A DNA stretch of 64,000 nt from Bacteroidia bacterium (lineage in GTDB: Bacteria; Bacteroidota; Bacteroidia; SpSt-205). Location of the stretch: contig BPGV01000001.1 of NCBI GenBank assembly GCA_026003215.1, positions 1,451,729 through 1,515,728 of the forward strand. Direction: 5' to 3'. The notes below the pieces were generated by a model. The model was given only the letters and a program-made list of their open reading frames with translations. It was not told the origin of the DNA and did not search any database. The translations under genes and the position numbers were made by a program. How positions within the stretch are numbered: the stretch's first letter is position 1; each line of letters opens with the position of its first letter. This document shows positions 44,508 to 53,798 of the stretch, in pieces.

Positions 44508-45743
44508 ATGGCTGAGGTGATAGAAATGCCCCGTCTCAGCGACACGATGACAGAGGGCGTGGTGGCCCGTTGGCTCAAAAAAGTAGGGGATACCGTGAAG
44601 CCGGGTGACCTCTTGGCGGAGATAGAGACGGATAAAGCCACGATGGAGTTTGAGGCGCCGGTGGGCGGTACCCTTCTGTACATCGGCGTAGAAGAAGGCA
44701 AACCCGTACCCATCGGCACGGTGATAGCGATTATTGGCAAGCCTAATGAAGACATTACGGGGCTTGTAGCAGGGGATAAAGCGGCGGCCCCCGCTCCTAC
44801 GCCCACGCAAAACGCCTCCGAGCCAACCTCAGCGCCCCCACCGGTGACAGCTGCGACATTGGCTTCTCCTGCGGGGGAGAAAGCGTTCGAGCCTGAGCGC
44901 CTCAAGGCTTCCCCTTTGGCTCGGGCTATGGCTCGTGAGGCAGGGATAGACCTGCGCCAGATTACCGGCACCGGCGAAGGAGGGCGCATCATCCGCAGAG
45001 ATGTAGAAGCTGCCCTCCAAGAAAAAGCCGAAAAACCCACGCCTTCTGTTTCAGTCCCCACCGCAGCTTACACAGACAAGCCGCTCTCCCAAATGCGCAA
45101 GACCATCGCTCGGCGTCTCACTGGCAGCATGCAGGAGGCCCCTCACTTCTACCTCACCGTTTCCATTTGCATGGATAAGGCCGCTCAGTGGCGTGAGCAG
45201 TTGAATAGCCTCTCAGATACCAAGATTTCCTTCAACGACTTTGTTATCAAAGCTTGTGCGCATGCCTTGCGCAAGCACCCCTTCCTCAACGCCAGTTGGA
45301 CCGGTGAGGCCATACGCCTGCACCATGAGATACATATTGGTTTCGCAGTGGCTGTAGAAGAAGGCCTCATAGTTCCTGTGATACGCCATGCCGATAGAAA
45401 GGGCCTTGCTGAGATCGCCCAAGAAACGCGCCTCCTCGCCGAAAAAGCCCGAGAACGCAAACTTACCCCTGAGGCGTATTCCGGTAGCACCTTCAGCATC
45501 TCCAATCTCGGGATGTTTGGCATAGAGGAGTTTACAGCCGTTATTAACCCTCCTGAGGCGGCTATCTTAGCTGTGGGGGCTATCCAACCTACCCCTGTGG
45601 CCAAAGGGGACGAGGTGGTTATAGAAAAGCGTATGAAAGTGACCCTTTCTTGTGACCATAGGGTGGTAGATGGGGCTACAGGTGCGCAGTTTCTCCAGAC
45701 ACTCAAAACGCTATTAGAAGAGCCGGCACGCCTGCTCTTGTGA
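44508..45743 (+). CDS. Dihydrolipoyl acetyltransferase (pyruvate dehydrogenase E2-type)
   Basis: Core subunit of a 2-oxoacid dehydrogenase complex, passing the acyl group from lipoamide to CoA. The 411-residue protein has one lipoyl domain with the lipoylated lysine in ETDKATMEFE (residues 1-80), a linker rich in A, P and T, a subunit-binding domain (KASPLARAMAREAG, TGTGEGGRIIRRDVE), and the catalytic domain with the HxxxDG motif in CDHRVVDGATG. The SDTM and DKATMEFE patterns favour pyruvate dehydrogenase over the 2-oxoglutarate and branched-chain forms. E1 and E3 genes are not adjacent. It follows the IDO gene by two bases. Confidence 0.92.
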   Translation: MAEVIEMPRLSDTMTEGVVARWLKKVGDTVKPGDLLAEIETDKATMEFEAPVGGTLLYIGVEEGKPVPIGTVIAIIGKPNEDITGLVAGDKAAAPAPTPTQNASEPTSAPPPVTAATLASPAGEKAFEPERLKASPLARAMAREAGIDLRQITGTGEGGRIIRRDVEAALQEKAEKPTPSVSVPTAAYTDKPLSQMRKTIARRLTGSMQEAPHFYLTVSICMDKAAQWREQLNSLSDTKISFNDFVIKACAHALRKHPFLNASWTGEAIRLHHEIHIGFAVAVEEGLIVPVIRHADRKGLAEIAQETRLLAEKARERKLTPEAYSGSTFSISNLGMFGIEEFTAVINPPEAAILAVGAIQPTPVAKGDEVVIEKRMKVTLSCDHRVVDGATGAQFLQTLKTLLEEPARLLL

Positions 45744-45754
45744 GTAGGTTTTTT

Positions 45755-45762
45755 TAGCTTTG
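45755..45762 (+). promoter_or_regulatory. -7 box TAGCTTTG of uvrD
   Basis: Exact consensus ending 6 bases before the ATG at 45769. A TTG at 45760 within the box is not a likely start. Confidence 0.6.
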
Positions 45763-45768
45763 GAGGTT

Positions 45769-47940
45769 ATGGCGCATCCGTGGGAAGCCCATTTGGATCC
45801 GCAACAGTGGCGGGCGGTGTCTCATCCGGGGGGCCCTGTGATTGTACTCGCAGGTGCAGGAAGTGGTAAGACTCGGGTTTTGACCTATCGGATCGGCTAT
45901 CTCTTAGAGCAAGGTTTCTCGCCTACGGCTATTCTCGCCCTTACCTTTACCAATAAGGCTGCGGATACCATGCGCGAGCGGCTCCTTACCCTTGTCGGTG
46001 AGCTCGCGCGCCAGGTGCCCATGGGTACCTTTCATAGCCTCTTCGCGCGGTGGTTACGGCAGGAGCTCAAAGGCCATCCGGTTTCTGCTACCTTCACTAT
46101 CTACGATGAGGACGACTCTAAGGCCGTCATTCGGGAAATCCTGCGGGAGATGGGCCAAGACCCTAAGGTAGCCCCTACTATCCGTAGTATTATCAGCCGT
46201 TGGAAAAATGAAGGGTACGGTTGGCGTGATGTACAGCCTTTCACCCTTACCGAACAGATAGCTACCCAAGCGTACAAGCGCTACGAGGCTCGCCTGCGTG
46301 CCGCTAACGCGCTGGATTTTGACGACCTCCTCTTAGAGACGGAACGGCTTTTCCGGCGAGAATCGGCCGTGTTGGAAGCCTACCGCCAGCACATCCAATA
46401 CATCCTCGTGGATGAATACCAAGACACAAATCCCCTTCAATATCGCATTTTACGCTTACTGGCCGAGCGACATAGGAATCTTTTTGTGGTCGGAGATGAT
46501 GCGCAGAGTATTTATGGTTTTCGCGGGGCCGATGTGCGAAACTTCCGCTACATGGAGCGGGACTTTGCGCCCGTAGAGATTATTCGTCTGGAGCAAAACT
46601 ACCGTTCTACCCCCCAAATCCTTTCCTTAGCAAACGCCCTCCTTACCCATAGCACGGAGCTATACCCTAAGAAGCTTTTCACCCATAACCCCGCCGGCCC
46701 TACGCCCTATTTATACACCAAGTGTCTAACGGTCTCCGATGAAGCCCAGTGGGTAGTCCATAAAGTGCGCGAGGAACTGATGCGGCATCATCTGCGGTAT
46801 TCGGATATCGCTATCCTGTACCGTACTAATGCGTATTCCCGGGCCTTTGAGGAAAAACTGCGGGCAGAACGCATACCTTATAAACTCATAGGCACGCTGT
46901 CCTTTTATCAGCGGGAGGAAATCAAACATTTTTTGGCTTTCCTGCGCTTTCTTCTCAATCCCGATGACGAGCAGGCTCTTTTACGCATCTTGACCGTAAG
47001 GGGGGAAGGCATAGGGGAGGTTACGATAGAACGATTACGCGAGCAGGCTGCCCAGAAAAATAGTTCTCTCTGGCAGGTGCTGCCCGAAGGCGTACGTTTC
47101 TTACGGGGGCCTTCGGCCAAAGCTTTGCAGAACTTCTATACCTATTTGGTGCGCTTCCGTGAAAGTGTGCAAGCACTCCCGCTGGCAGAGCAGGTGGAAG
47201 TAGCTCTGGACAAGAGCGGGTTGTTTCTGTATTATGCAGAGGATGAGCGCGCCGCGGAAAGGAAAGAAAACCTTCAAAGTTTTGTCGCCAGTGCGTATGA
47301 GTTTGTAGAAAGGCACGGATATGAGGCTACGCTACGAGATTTTCTTCAGAATATAGCCCTCATTTCGTCCAGTGATGACCCCAAAGGTGCCCCTGCCGAT
47401 GCGGTATGGCTTTCTACGGTGCATGGGGTGAAGGGGATGGAGTTTCATACCGTGTTTTTGGTGGGGGTGATAGAAGGGCTTTTCCCACATGCTTACGCGC
47501 TGGAGGAAGGTAAGGCCGCCCTGGAAGAGGAGCGCCGTATCTTTTATGTAGCACTTACGCGGGCGGGACGGCACTTGTACTTGACTTGTCCGACGCTGGA
47601 TTCGCGGTATGGAGCCTCCCGGCCGGCTACGCCCAGCCGTTTCCTCCAAGAAATGGGCCTCACCGAAAGGGAAGAAGTGCGTCCAGCCCTGGCAGGAACC
47701 CTTAAACCTCGAGCGATGGGAGCGAAATCGGCGCCTTCCCCAGTGAGCTTCGCCCCGCACGAACTCGCCCCCCCAGAAGCTATCCAAGTAGGGCTCTGGG
47801 TGGAACATACCCACTTCGGCCGAGGGCGAGTACTGGAAAAAGAAGAAAACGGCGCAGCCGGCGTAGTACGCATTCGGTTTGATACCGTGGGCATAAAAAA
47901 GTTAGACCTTAGATATGCAAAGCTTCGGATTGTCTCGTAA
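45769..47940 (+). CDS. UvrD/PcrA-type DNA helicase
   Basis: Superfamily 1A 3'-5' DNA helicase of 723 residues for nucleotide excision and mismatch repair and removal of recombinase filaments. Motifs in order: Q motif region (LDPQQWRAV), Walker A LAGAGSGKTR, TFTNKAA, Walker B LVDEYQDTN, GDDAQSIYGFRGA, QNYRST, and the late STVHGVKGMEF, EERRIFYVALTRA. The C-terminus (VEHTHFGRGRVLEKE) is the PcrA-like Tudor fold that binds RNA polymerase. It overlaps the DUF4290 gene by 26 bases. Confidence 0.95.
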   Translation: MAHPWEAHLDPQQWRAVSHPGGPVIVLAGAGSGKTRVLTYRIGYLLEQGFSPTAILALTFTNKAADTMRERLLTLVGELARQVPMGTFHSLFARWLRQELKGHPVSATFTIYDEDDSKAVIREILREMGQDPKVAPTIRSIISRWKNEGYGWRDVQPFTLTEQIATQAYKRYEARLRAANALDFDDLLLETERLFRRESAVLEAYRQHIQYILVDEYQDTNPLQYRILRLLAERHRNLFVVGDDAQSIYGFRGADVRNFRYMERDFAPVEIIRLEQNYRSTPQILSLANALLTHSTELYPKKLFTHNPAGPTPYLYTKCLTVSDEAQWVVHKVREELMRHHLRYSDIAILYRTNAYSRAFEEKLRAERIPYKLIGTLSFYQREEIKHFLAFLRFLLNPDDEQALLRILTVRGEGIGEVTIERLREQAAQKNSSLWQVLPEGVRFLRGPSAKALQNFYTYLVRFRESVQALPLAEQVEVALDKSGLFLYYAEDERAAERKENLQSFVASAYEFVERHGYEATLRDFLQNIALISSSDDPKGAPADAVWLSTVHGVKGMEFHTVFLVGVIEGLFPHAYALEEGKAALEEERRIFYVALTRAGRHLYLTCPTLDSRYGASRPATPSRFLQEMGLTEREEVRPALAGTLKPRAMGAKSAPSPVSFAPHELAPPEAIQVGLWVEHTHFGRGRVLEKEENGAAGVVRIRFDTVGIKKLDLRYAKLRIVS

Positions 47941-48535
47941 GCTGGAGGTTCCGGCCCACCGCTCTACCAGCGAGTGGGGTGTATGGATAAAAGACTTTTT
48001 GGCCCAAGCGGCACAAATGCTTCCTGAGGAGGCCCGGCCCCCTTTTTTGCGGCAGATGTTTAGGGCACTGATCCAGATAGAGGGGGTAGAGCGCCTGTCT
48101 GAGGAAGAACTAAAACTGCGGCGGGAGCGATTTTATCACCTTTTGCCGGAGGCGCTGCGGCCCTATTTCCCGTGGGAGGTTCCTTCTCCGCTTACACCTT
48201 TGCAGGCGGTGACGCCGCCTTATCCGCATGAACATACGCCGTTTCGGCAGTATGGATTTTTAGCCACTCGTTGGGCGGAGGTGCTGGCTGCTCTACCGGA
48301 GGCTCAGCGTGAGGCTGTGGGACATCGTTTGGTACGCTATCTCCTACAAGTTTTGCGAAGTCAAGGCACGCCTGTAGAGGAGGCCGCGCTTCTGGAGCAC
48401 TTGTATCTCCTAAGTGGAGAGAAGGTGCGGCTTACGCCTCAGGCAGCAGAAGGCGAAGGGCGAGAGCCTTCGGGGGAAGGTTTTTCTCGGCGTGCCTTCA
48501 AGTCTAAGCCGAAGGGGTTCCGGCGTCGGCGATGA
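47915..48535 (+). CDS. DUF4290-like protein
   Basis: A 206-residue cytosolic, mostly helical protein with a very basic C-terminal tail (AFKSKPKGFRRRR). It starts with FGLSRKLEVPAHRSTSEWGVW and has ERFYHLLPEALRPYFPWEVP. In many Bacteroidota a DUF4290 gene lies directly before murA, as here, which supports the identification. It overlaps uvrD by 26 bases and murA by 4 (ATGA). The function is unknown; the context suggests a link to peptidoglycan synthesis. Confidence 0.75.
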   Translation: MQSFGLSRKLEVPAHRSTSEWGVWIKDFLAQAAQMLPEEARPPFLRQMFRALIQIEGVERLSEEELKLRRERFYHLLPEALRPYFPWEVPSPLTPLQAVTPPYPHEHTPFRQYGFLATRWAEVLAALPEAQREAVGHRLVRYLLQVLRSQGTPVEEAALLEHLYLLSGEKVRLTPQAAEGEGREPSGEGFSRRAFKSKPKGFRRRR

Positions 48536-49839
48536 GGTTCATCGTGGAGGGGGGAGCGCGGCTCCAGGGCACTTACACCCCCCAGGGGGCTAAAAATGAA
48601 GCCCTCCAAGTAATAGCGGCGGCCCTTCTTACCCCTGAGCCGGTGGAGATTGCAAACCTCCCGGACATCTTAGATGTACGGCGCCAGCTGGAGCTGGTGG
48701 CCTACTTAGGGGCCGAGGTAGCGTACTTCTCTCCGCATCATGTGCGTATCCGGGCTGAAGCCATAGAGCCGACCCGTCTCCTCTCGGCCGAAGGAAAAAA
48801 ACTCTTTCGCAGCATACGGGGTTCGGTGCTTATAGCCGGTCCGCTCCTGGCTCGTTACCGAGAAGTGTACCTTCCGCGGCCGGGGGGAGACAAAATCGGT
48901 CGGCGCCGCTTAGATACCCATTTACTGGGGTTTGCTGAGTTGGGCGCCGCTATCTCGTACAACGAAAGCCAAGAGGTGTTTCACCTGACAGCGCCCCGAG
49001 GCCTCAAGGGCAAGTATATCCTTTTAGAGGAAGCCTCCGTCACTGGCACCGCCAACCTCCTCATGGCGGCGGCCCTGGCCGAAGGGGAGACCATCCTCTA
49101 TCACGCTGCCTGCGAACCCTACATCCAGCAGCTGGGCCGCCTCCTCCAAACTATGGGTGTACAGGTGGAAGGCTTGGGAACGAACCGCTTGCATATCTGC
49201 GGCCAAAAAACCCTCAGGGGAGCTCATCATCGCCTCCTCTCCGATGTCATGGAAATAGGAAGCGTGATAGGCCTGGCGGTAATGACCCAAAGCCCCCTCC
49301 AGATTACTTCCGTACCCGCAGAACACATGGGGCCTATACTGCATCCTTTCCACCGCTTAGGGGTGCCTGTTTCGTTGGAAGGAGATATCCTTACTGTTCA
49401 TCCGCCGGCCGTGTATGAGCCAGATACCCTCTATGAAGGGGCTATATTGACGATATCGGACCATACTTGGCCGGGTACTCCCCCGGATATGCTCAGTGTG
49501 CTCTTGGTTGTGTCTATCCAAGCCGCTGGTAATGTGCTTATTCATCAGAAAATGTTTGAGAGCAGGCTCTTTTTCGTAGATAGGCTTATAGAAATGGGGG
49601 CGCAGGTGGTGTTGTGCGATCCACATCGGGCGCTGGTGCTGGGGATGGGACGGCGTATGCCGCTGCGGGGGATTCGGATGAGTAGTCCGGATATTCGGGC
49701 GGGTATGGCGCTCCTGATTGCGGCGCTTTCAGCAGAGGGGCAGAGTGTGATTGACCAAGCGGAACAGATTGCGCGGGGTTATGAGCGCCTGGATGAGCGC
49801 CTCCAAGCCTTAGGCGCCCCAATTTACCGCGAGGAGTAA
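48532..49839 (+). CDS. murA: UDP-N-acetylglucosamine 1-carboxyvinyltransferase, Asp-type
   Basis: First committed enzyme of peptidoglycan synthesis, transferring enolpyruvate from PEP to UDP-GlcNAc. The 435-residue protein has the substrate pair K21/N22 (GAKNEALQ) and the loop RPGGDKIGRRRLDTH. The catalytic cysteine of E. coli (C115 in PGGCTIG) is replaced by D120. Asp-type MurA enzymes are active but not alkylated by fosfomycin. ATG 48532 overlaps the DUF4290 stop. Confidence 0.96.
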   Translation: MRFIVEGGARLQGTYTPQGAKNEALQVIAAALLTPEPVEIANLPDILDVRRQLELVAYLGAEVAYFSPHHVRIRAEAIEPTRLLSAEGKKLFRSIRGSVLIAGPLLARYREVYLPRPGGDKIGRRRLDTHLLGFAELGAAISYNESQEVFHLTAPRGLKGKYILLEEASVTGTANLLMAAALAEGETILYHAACEPYIQQLGRLLQTMGVQVEGLGTNRLHICGQKTLRGAHHRLLSDVMEIGSVIGLAVMTQSPLQITSVPAEHMGPILHPFHRLGVPVSLEGDILTVHPPAVYEPDTLYEGAILTISDHTWPGTPPDMLSVLLVVSIQAAGNVLIHQKMFESRLFFVDRLIEMGAQVVLCDPHRALVLGMGRRMPLRGIRMSSPDIRAGMALLIAALSAEGQSVIDQAEQIARGYERLDERLQALGAPIYREE

Positions 49840-49844
49840 ATAGC

Positions 49845-49852
49845 TACTTTTG
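49845..49852 (+). promoter_or_regulatory. -7 box TACTTTTG of rbfA
   Basis: Exact consensus ending 4 bases before the rbfA ATG; it starts 5 bases after the murA stop. Confidence 0.65.
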
Positions 49853-49856
49853 GGGT

Positions 49857-50264
49857 ATGAGCCGCCCGCCTAATCTACGACAGCAGCGGTTTGCCAACGA
49901 AGTCAAACGCATTTTGGGGGATATCCTCCATGAAGCGGCCTCTGAGGTGCCCGAGCTTGCCGATATTGCCCTTTTGGAGATAAGTGATGTGCGAGTCACG
50001 CCTGACCTCCAACAAGTCCGTGCGTATGTGCTGGTTACGCCTAAGGAAAAAATGGAGTTTGTGGTGCGCCTACTTAATCAATACCAGCGGGAGTTTCGGT
50101 ACCGCTTGGCCCAGCGTATCCGCCACTTGGTGAAGGTCATGCCTACGCTTCAGTTTTTTGCGGATGAGGTAGAACTGCGCGCTCGGCGCATAGAAGAAAT
50201 CCTCCGCAATCTACCTCCCCCAGCAAAGGACGATACGCAGTCCGCCCTCTTTTCCGAAGAATAA
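49857..50264 (+). CDS. rbfA: Ribosome-binding factor A
   Basis: Small KH-like protein that helps mature the 5' end of 16S rRNA in the 30S subunit. The 135-residue protein has the typical start RQQRFANEVKRILGDIL, LLEISDVRVTPDLQQVRAYV and RHLVKVMPTLQFFAD (the family LPELRFVPDE-like region). It is followed after one base by the permease gene. Confidence 0.93.
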   Translation: MSRPPNLRQQRFANEVKRILGDILHEAASEVPELADIALLEISDVRVTPDLQQVRAYVLVTPKEKMEFVVRLLNQYQREFRYRLAQRIRHLVKVMPTLQFFADEVELRARRIEEILRNLPPPAKDDTQSALFSEE

Positions 50265-50265
50265 C

Positions 50266-51456
50266 ATGTATCGCCTTATTTGGCGGTACTTATGGCGTAG
50301 CCCCCGTCCCATCATACGATGGCTTTTGCTGCTTAGTACGATGGGGCTCGCGCTTTCGGCGTGGGCTTGGGTCGTGGTGGCGTCGGTTTTTAATGGGTTT
50401 AGTGCGTTCCTGGAAGAAGTTTTTCAGCGGGTAGATCCTCATATTCGGATAGTGGGTACGGGGTTAAATGACTCCTTAGTGGGTAGTTTGCGTCAAAGGC
50501 CCGAAGTAGCTGCAGTTTCTGGCGTGTATGAGCGTATAGGTGTGCTTAAGTATGGGCAGCGGCAGGCAGTCGTGCGGGTACGTCTCGTGGATAAGGCTTA
50601 TGCGCAGGTAAGTCGTGTAGGTGCTCAGCTGGTGTATGGGGAAGGATTCCCCTTGGTTTCGCAGGGGGTGCTACTCGGTGCAGGGGTGGCTAACCGGATT
50701 GTGCTATTAGACGTGGAGGAGCAGCCGCTCTGGCTGTATCTTATTCCCTCAGGCAAAAAGCTCGCTATCAGTGGCATGGAAAGCCTTTTGCGCCGGCGGG
50801 TGCTACCCCAAGGTATTTTTAGTGTGCAGCGTGAGTACGATGATAGCTGGGTGATTGGGGCACAGGCCGATTGGCCGGAAGTGCATGGCCCTTACGATGT
50901 AATAGAAGTTCGCCTCCGAGAAAGCTATAAAGTAGAAAAGGTGCTCTTAGCCTATCGTAAGGAGCTGCCCGGCGGAGTGATACTCCAAGATGCCCGCAAG
51001 CAACATGAGGGGCTTTTCCGTATCTTGGCGCAGGAAAAAGTGCTTGCCCGAATAGGCCTGTTTTTTCTCATGCTACTTACGGTGAGCGGAGCCATAAGCA
51101 CGCTTTCAACTTTTTTTCTTCAAAATAAGCGGGACTGGGTGGTGTATTACACCTTGGGGGCGCCTATGCAATGGGTAGAATGGCTTCTAACGTACATAGG
51201 GGGAGCTTTGCTGTTCTTTAGTGGGGTGTCGGGAAGTCTCATAGGGATATTGACGGTATGGACGCAGGACCACTTCCACTGGGCCAAGCTTAGGGGCGGA
51301 GAAGGTTTTCTCCTGCAGCATTTTCCGGTGCGACTGCAGCTGAGTGATTTTCTCTGGTTGGCGGTGATTTTTGGAGGTATTGCTGTTTTTTTCTCTCTCT
51401 ATTTACGCCATCAGCTAAAGCGGCTTTCGGTGCGTGCGGCTTTGCAAGGAGATTGA
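50266..51456 (+). CDS. FtsX-like permease, LolC/LolE type
   Basis: A 396-residue inner-membrane protein with one N-terminal helix (IRWLLLLSTMGLALSAWAWVVVASVF), a large periplasmic domain and three C-terminal helices (residues about 265-380), the layout of LolC/E and MacB-type FtsX permeases. LolCDE takes lipoproteins from the inner membrane. No ATPase gene (LolD) is next to it, so the partner must lie elsewhere. It lies between rbfA (1-base gap) and the patatin gene (1-base gap). Confidence 0.82.
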   Translation: MYRLIWRYLWRSPRPIIRWLLLLSTMGLALSAWAWVVVASVFNGFSAFLEEVFQRVDPHIRIVGTGLNDSLVGSLRQRPEVAAVSGVYERIGVLKYGQRQAVVRVRLVDKAYAQVSRVGAQLVYGEGFPLVSQGVLLGAGVANRIVLLDVEEQPLWLYLIPSGKKLAISGMESLLRRRVLPQGIFSVQREYDDSWVIGAQADWPEVHGPYDVIEVRLRESYKVEKVLLAYRKELPGGVILQDARKQHEGLFRILAQEKVLARIGLFFLMLLTVSGAISTLSTFFLQNKRDWVVYYTLGAPMQWVEWLLTYIGGALLFFSGVSGSLIGILTVWTQDHFHWAKLRGGEGFLLQHFPVRLQLSDFLWLAVIFGGIAVFFSLYLRHQLKRLSVRAALQGD

Positions 51457-51457
51457 T

Positions 51458-53779
51458 ATGAAGCGGCTCTGGTGGCTAAGTGTGGTTTTGGCCCAAGTCT
51501 GGGGGCAGGGCGGGGATAGTCTTATACGGCCGCGCATAGGCCTGGTGCTCTCAGGGGGCGGCGCACGCGGGGCGGCTCATGTGGGGGTTCTACAAGCCTT
51601 AGAAGAGGCACGCATCCCTATAGACTACATTACGGGCACCTCCATGGGGGCGATGGTAGGCGCCTTCTATGCTGCAGGGTACTCCCCCGCGCAAATGACC
51701 CTTCTCCTCCTGCGGGAAAATAGAAAATGGCTAAGTCCTGGCCCTTTCTTTAGGGAATATGCCTATTATACCCCCACACGCCCCTATGATATTACCACTT
51801 GGGAGATACCCTTAGAGTTTTTGTCAAAAGGAGATTTGCCCTTGCCTGAGCAGATTATATCCGATTTTGAAATAAACCTCGGACTTAATGAAAAGTTAGC
51901 CGCAGTCAGCCTGGCTACGAAAGGAAACTTTGATAGCTTGTTGGTACCCTATCGGGCGATTGGGGCTGATCTGTTTCGTCGGAAGGCGGTCATTTTTCGG
52001 CGTGGCAGCTTGCCTTTGGCGGTGCGCGTCTCTATTTCGGTGCCTATCTTTTTTGCGCCTTTGACCACTCGGCAGTATGCCAACTTAGTGGATGGCGGTG
52101 TGTATGACAACTTCCCTGTGGAACCCATGCGGCGGGAGTTTCGCCCGGATTTTGTTATTGGGGTGCATGTAGGTAGCCCTCCAATGACCTTAGAAGAGTT
52201 TCGCGAGAAAGGGTATTATTGGCGGCTATTTTCGCATTTATCAGACCCACTTAGCTGGCAAAAGCTGCCCGAAAGAAGTTTTTTTATTCAGCCCGATTTG
52301 GGCGATATGAGTAGCACAGATTTTTCTTCGGGGTCTTTGTCTTTTGCGGTGCGGCGTGGGTATGAAGCGGCTCGGGCGTGCATAGAGGAGCTTCGGCAAG
52401 CCATAGGGGCTTGGGAAGCCGACTCTGTGGAGGTTGCCCAGCGTCGTCGGCGTCTCCAAGTAGAGGGGGGCAGGCATCCTTTTGTGCGGAAGATAGAGTT
52501 TTATCCCGCCACACCGGCTCAAGCTTTCTTCTATAGGCGGGTATTGGCGCTTCGGGAAAACGATACGCTGCGTTTTGAGCGGCTGCGTAGGCGGCTTTTT
52601 GTGCTGCAACGGGCAGCTTCGTTTTACAGTATCTTTCCGGAGTTTGAGCCGGATAGTGAGGTCTCTGGAGTGGCTCGTCGTCTTACTTTCTTGGTTCGTC
52701 CCCGAGGCGATGTGTTTTTGCGGGCGGGCTTAGGGGTTTTTTCGCCCTCTGGCTATGTCATCCAAGTAGGCGCGCGTGTGCAGAAAGTATGGTGGGCTGG
52801 CTGGGAAGCTGAAGCCCTGATTACCCAGGGCTCTTTTGCGCAAGGCTTAGAAGCCCGCATACGCATACGCCCCCCTATACCGCTGGACATACGCCTCTTT
52901 GGCGAGACCCAAACGAACCGCTATGCCTATCAGCGCTTAGGCGCGTATTGGCTTCCGCTCCCGCGCCAGGCCAATGTATTTACCACCTTCAATCAGCTGG
53001 CGGCTGGGATCCAACTGGGGTTCAAGCGATTTGAAGCCCAAGCCACCTTTGGTTCGCAGGAAATAGGCGATATTTATGCGACCCCTACAGGGGGAAGCGA
53101 GCGAGAGATGCAAACCGCTGCCCGAAGTGTTTCTTTACGTCTCCTCGTAGATACCGAAGACGACCGACAGTATCCGCGTAGCGGGGGGCGCTGGTATATG
53201 GGGCTATACCTCAATCAAGCTATCGAAAAGCCCCGCTATACCGGGGCCCCGTATCTCCAAGCCGAGCACTTCTGGCCGCAGGCGGTGGTACGCTATCGCC
53301 AGAGCCTCCCTATTCTTTCTGGTCTGAGTGTAGGTGTACGGATAGAAGGAGGAGCTTCCCTTCAACGACCTTACAGTGACTCTATACCTACGCTGCTGGC
53401 TTCCCCCGCTTTCTTCCCTTTTCCGGAAAGTCCGACCCTTTTTTTGCCAGAACTGTACAACCGCGCGTTCGCAGCTGCAGGAGGGCATCTCACAGTGAAG
53501 CTCTTGCAAAAACTCTTTTTGCGGGTGGAAGGCTATCTTTACCAGCCGTTGGTGCGCTTTGAGCTACCCACTGTGACTTTGCCGGAAGGCCGCCTGCTTT
53601 TTCCCCGTAAGGTAGAAGACCTGCTCCCTACCTACCGCTATGGCATGATAGGCGTATTTTACAAAACCTTTATTGGGCCGCTGGGCGCTTTTATCTCTTA
53701 TTACGATAGGCAGCCTCAGCCCATAAGGCTCTTTCTCCACTTGGGCTATACCCGGTTTTTGGACCGTCCTTGGCAATAA
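51458..53779 (+). CDS. Patatin-like phospholipase with C-terminal beta-barrel
   Basis: A 773-residue outer-membrane lipase. A signal peptide (MKRLWWLSVVLAQVWGQ) precedes a patatin domain with the oxyanion motif SGGGARGAAH, the catalytic serine in TGTSMGAMVG and the aspartate in LVDGGVYDN. After about residue 310 come POTRA-like sequence and a BamA/TamA-type barrel up to the final LHLGYTRFLDRPW. The layout resembles PlpD-type (type Vd) proteins of Bacteroidota. It starts one base after the permease stop, so the permease and lipase may be linked in lipid or lipoprotein homeostasis, which is inference. Confidence 0.87.
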   Translation: MKRLWWLSVVLAQVWGQGGDSLIRPRIGLVLSGGGARGAAHVGVLQALEEARIPIDYITGTSMGAMVGAFYAAGYSPAQMTLLLLRENRKWLSPGPFFREYAYYTPTRPYDITTWEIPLEFLSKGDLPLPEQIISDFEINLGLNEKLAAVSLATKGNFDSLLVPYRAIGADLFRRKAVIFRRGSLPLAVRVSISVPIFFAPLTTRQYANLVDGGVYDNFPVEPMRREFRPDFVIGVHVGSPPMTLEEFREKGYYWRLFSHLSDPLSWQKLPERSFFIQPDLGDMSSTDFSSGSLSFAVRRGYEAARACIEELRQAIGAWEADSVEVAQRRRRLQVEGGRHPFVRKIEFYPATPAQAFFYRRVLALRENDTLRFERLRRRLFVLQRAASFYSIFPEFEPDSEVSGVARRLTFLVRPRGDVFLRAGLGVFSPSGYVIQVGARVQKVWWAGWEAEALITQGSFAQGLEARIRIRPPIPLDIRLFGETQTNRYAYQRLGAYWLPLPRQANVFTTFNQLAAGIQLGFKRFEAQATFGSQEIGDIYATPTGGSEREMQTAARSVSLRLLVDTEDDRQYPRSGGRWYMGLYLNQAIEKPRYTGAPYLQAEHFWPQAVVRYRQSLPILSGLSVGVRIEGGASLQRPYSDSIPTLLASPAFFPFPESPTLFLPELYNRAFAAAGGHLTVKLLQKLFLRVEGYLYQPLVRFELPTVTLPEGRLLFPRKVEDLLPTYRYGMIGVFYKTFIGPLGAFISYYDRQPQPIRLFLHLGYTRFLDRPWQ

Positions 53780-53784
53780 ATGCC

Positions 53785-53792
53785 TATTTTTG
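53785..53792 (+). promoter_or_regulatory. -7 box TATTTTTG of uspA
   Basis: Exact consensus ending 6 bases before the ATG at 53799. TTTTTG at 53756-53761 is a possible -33 element. Confidence 0.6.
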
Positions 53793-53798
53793 TGTGAA

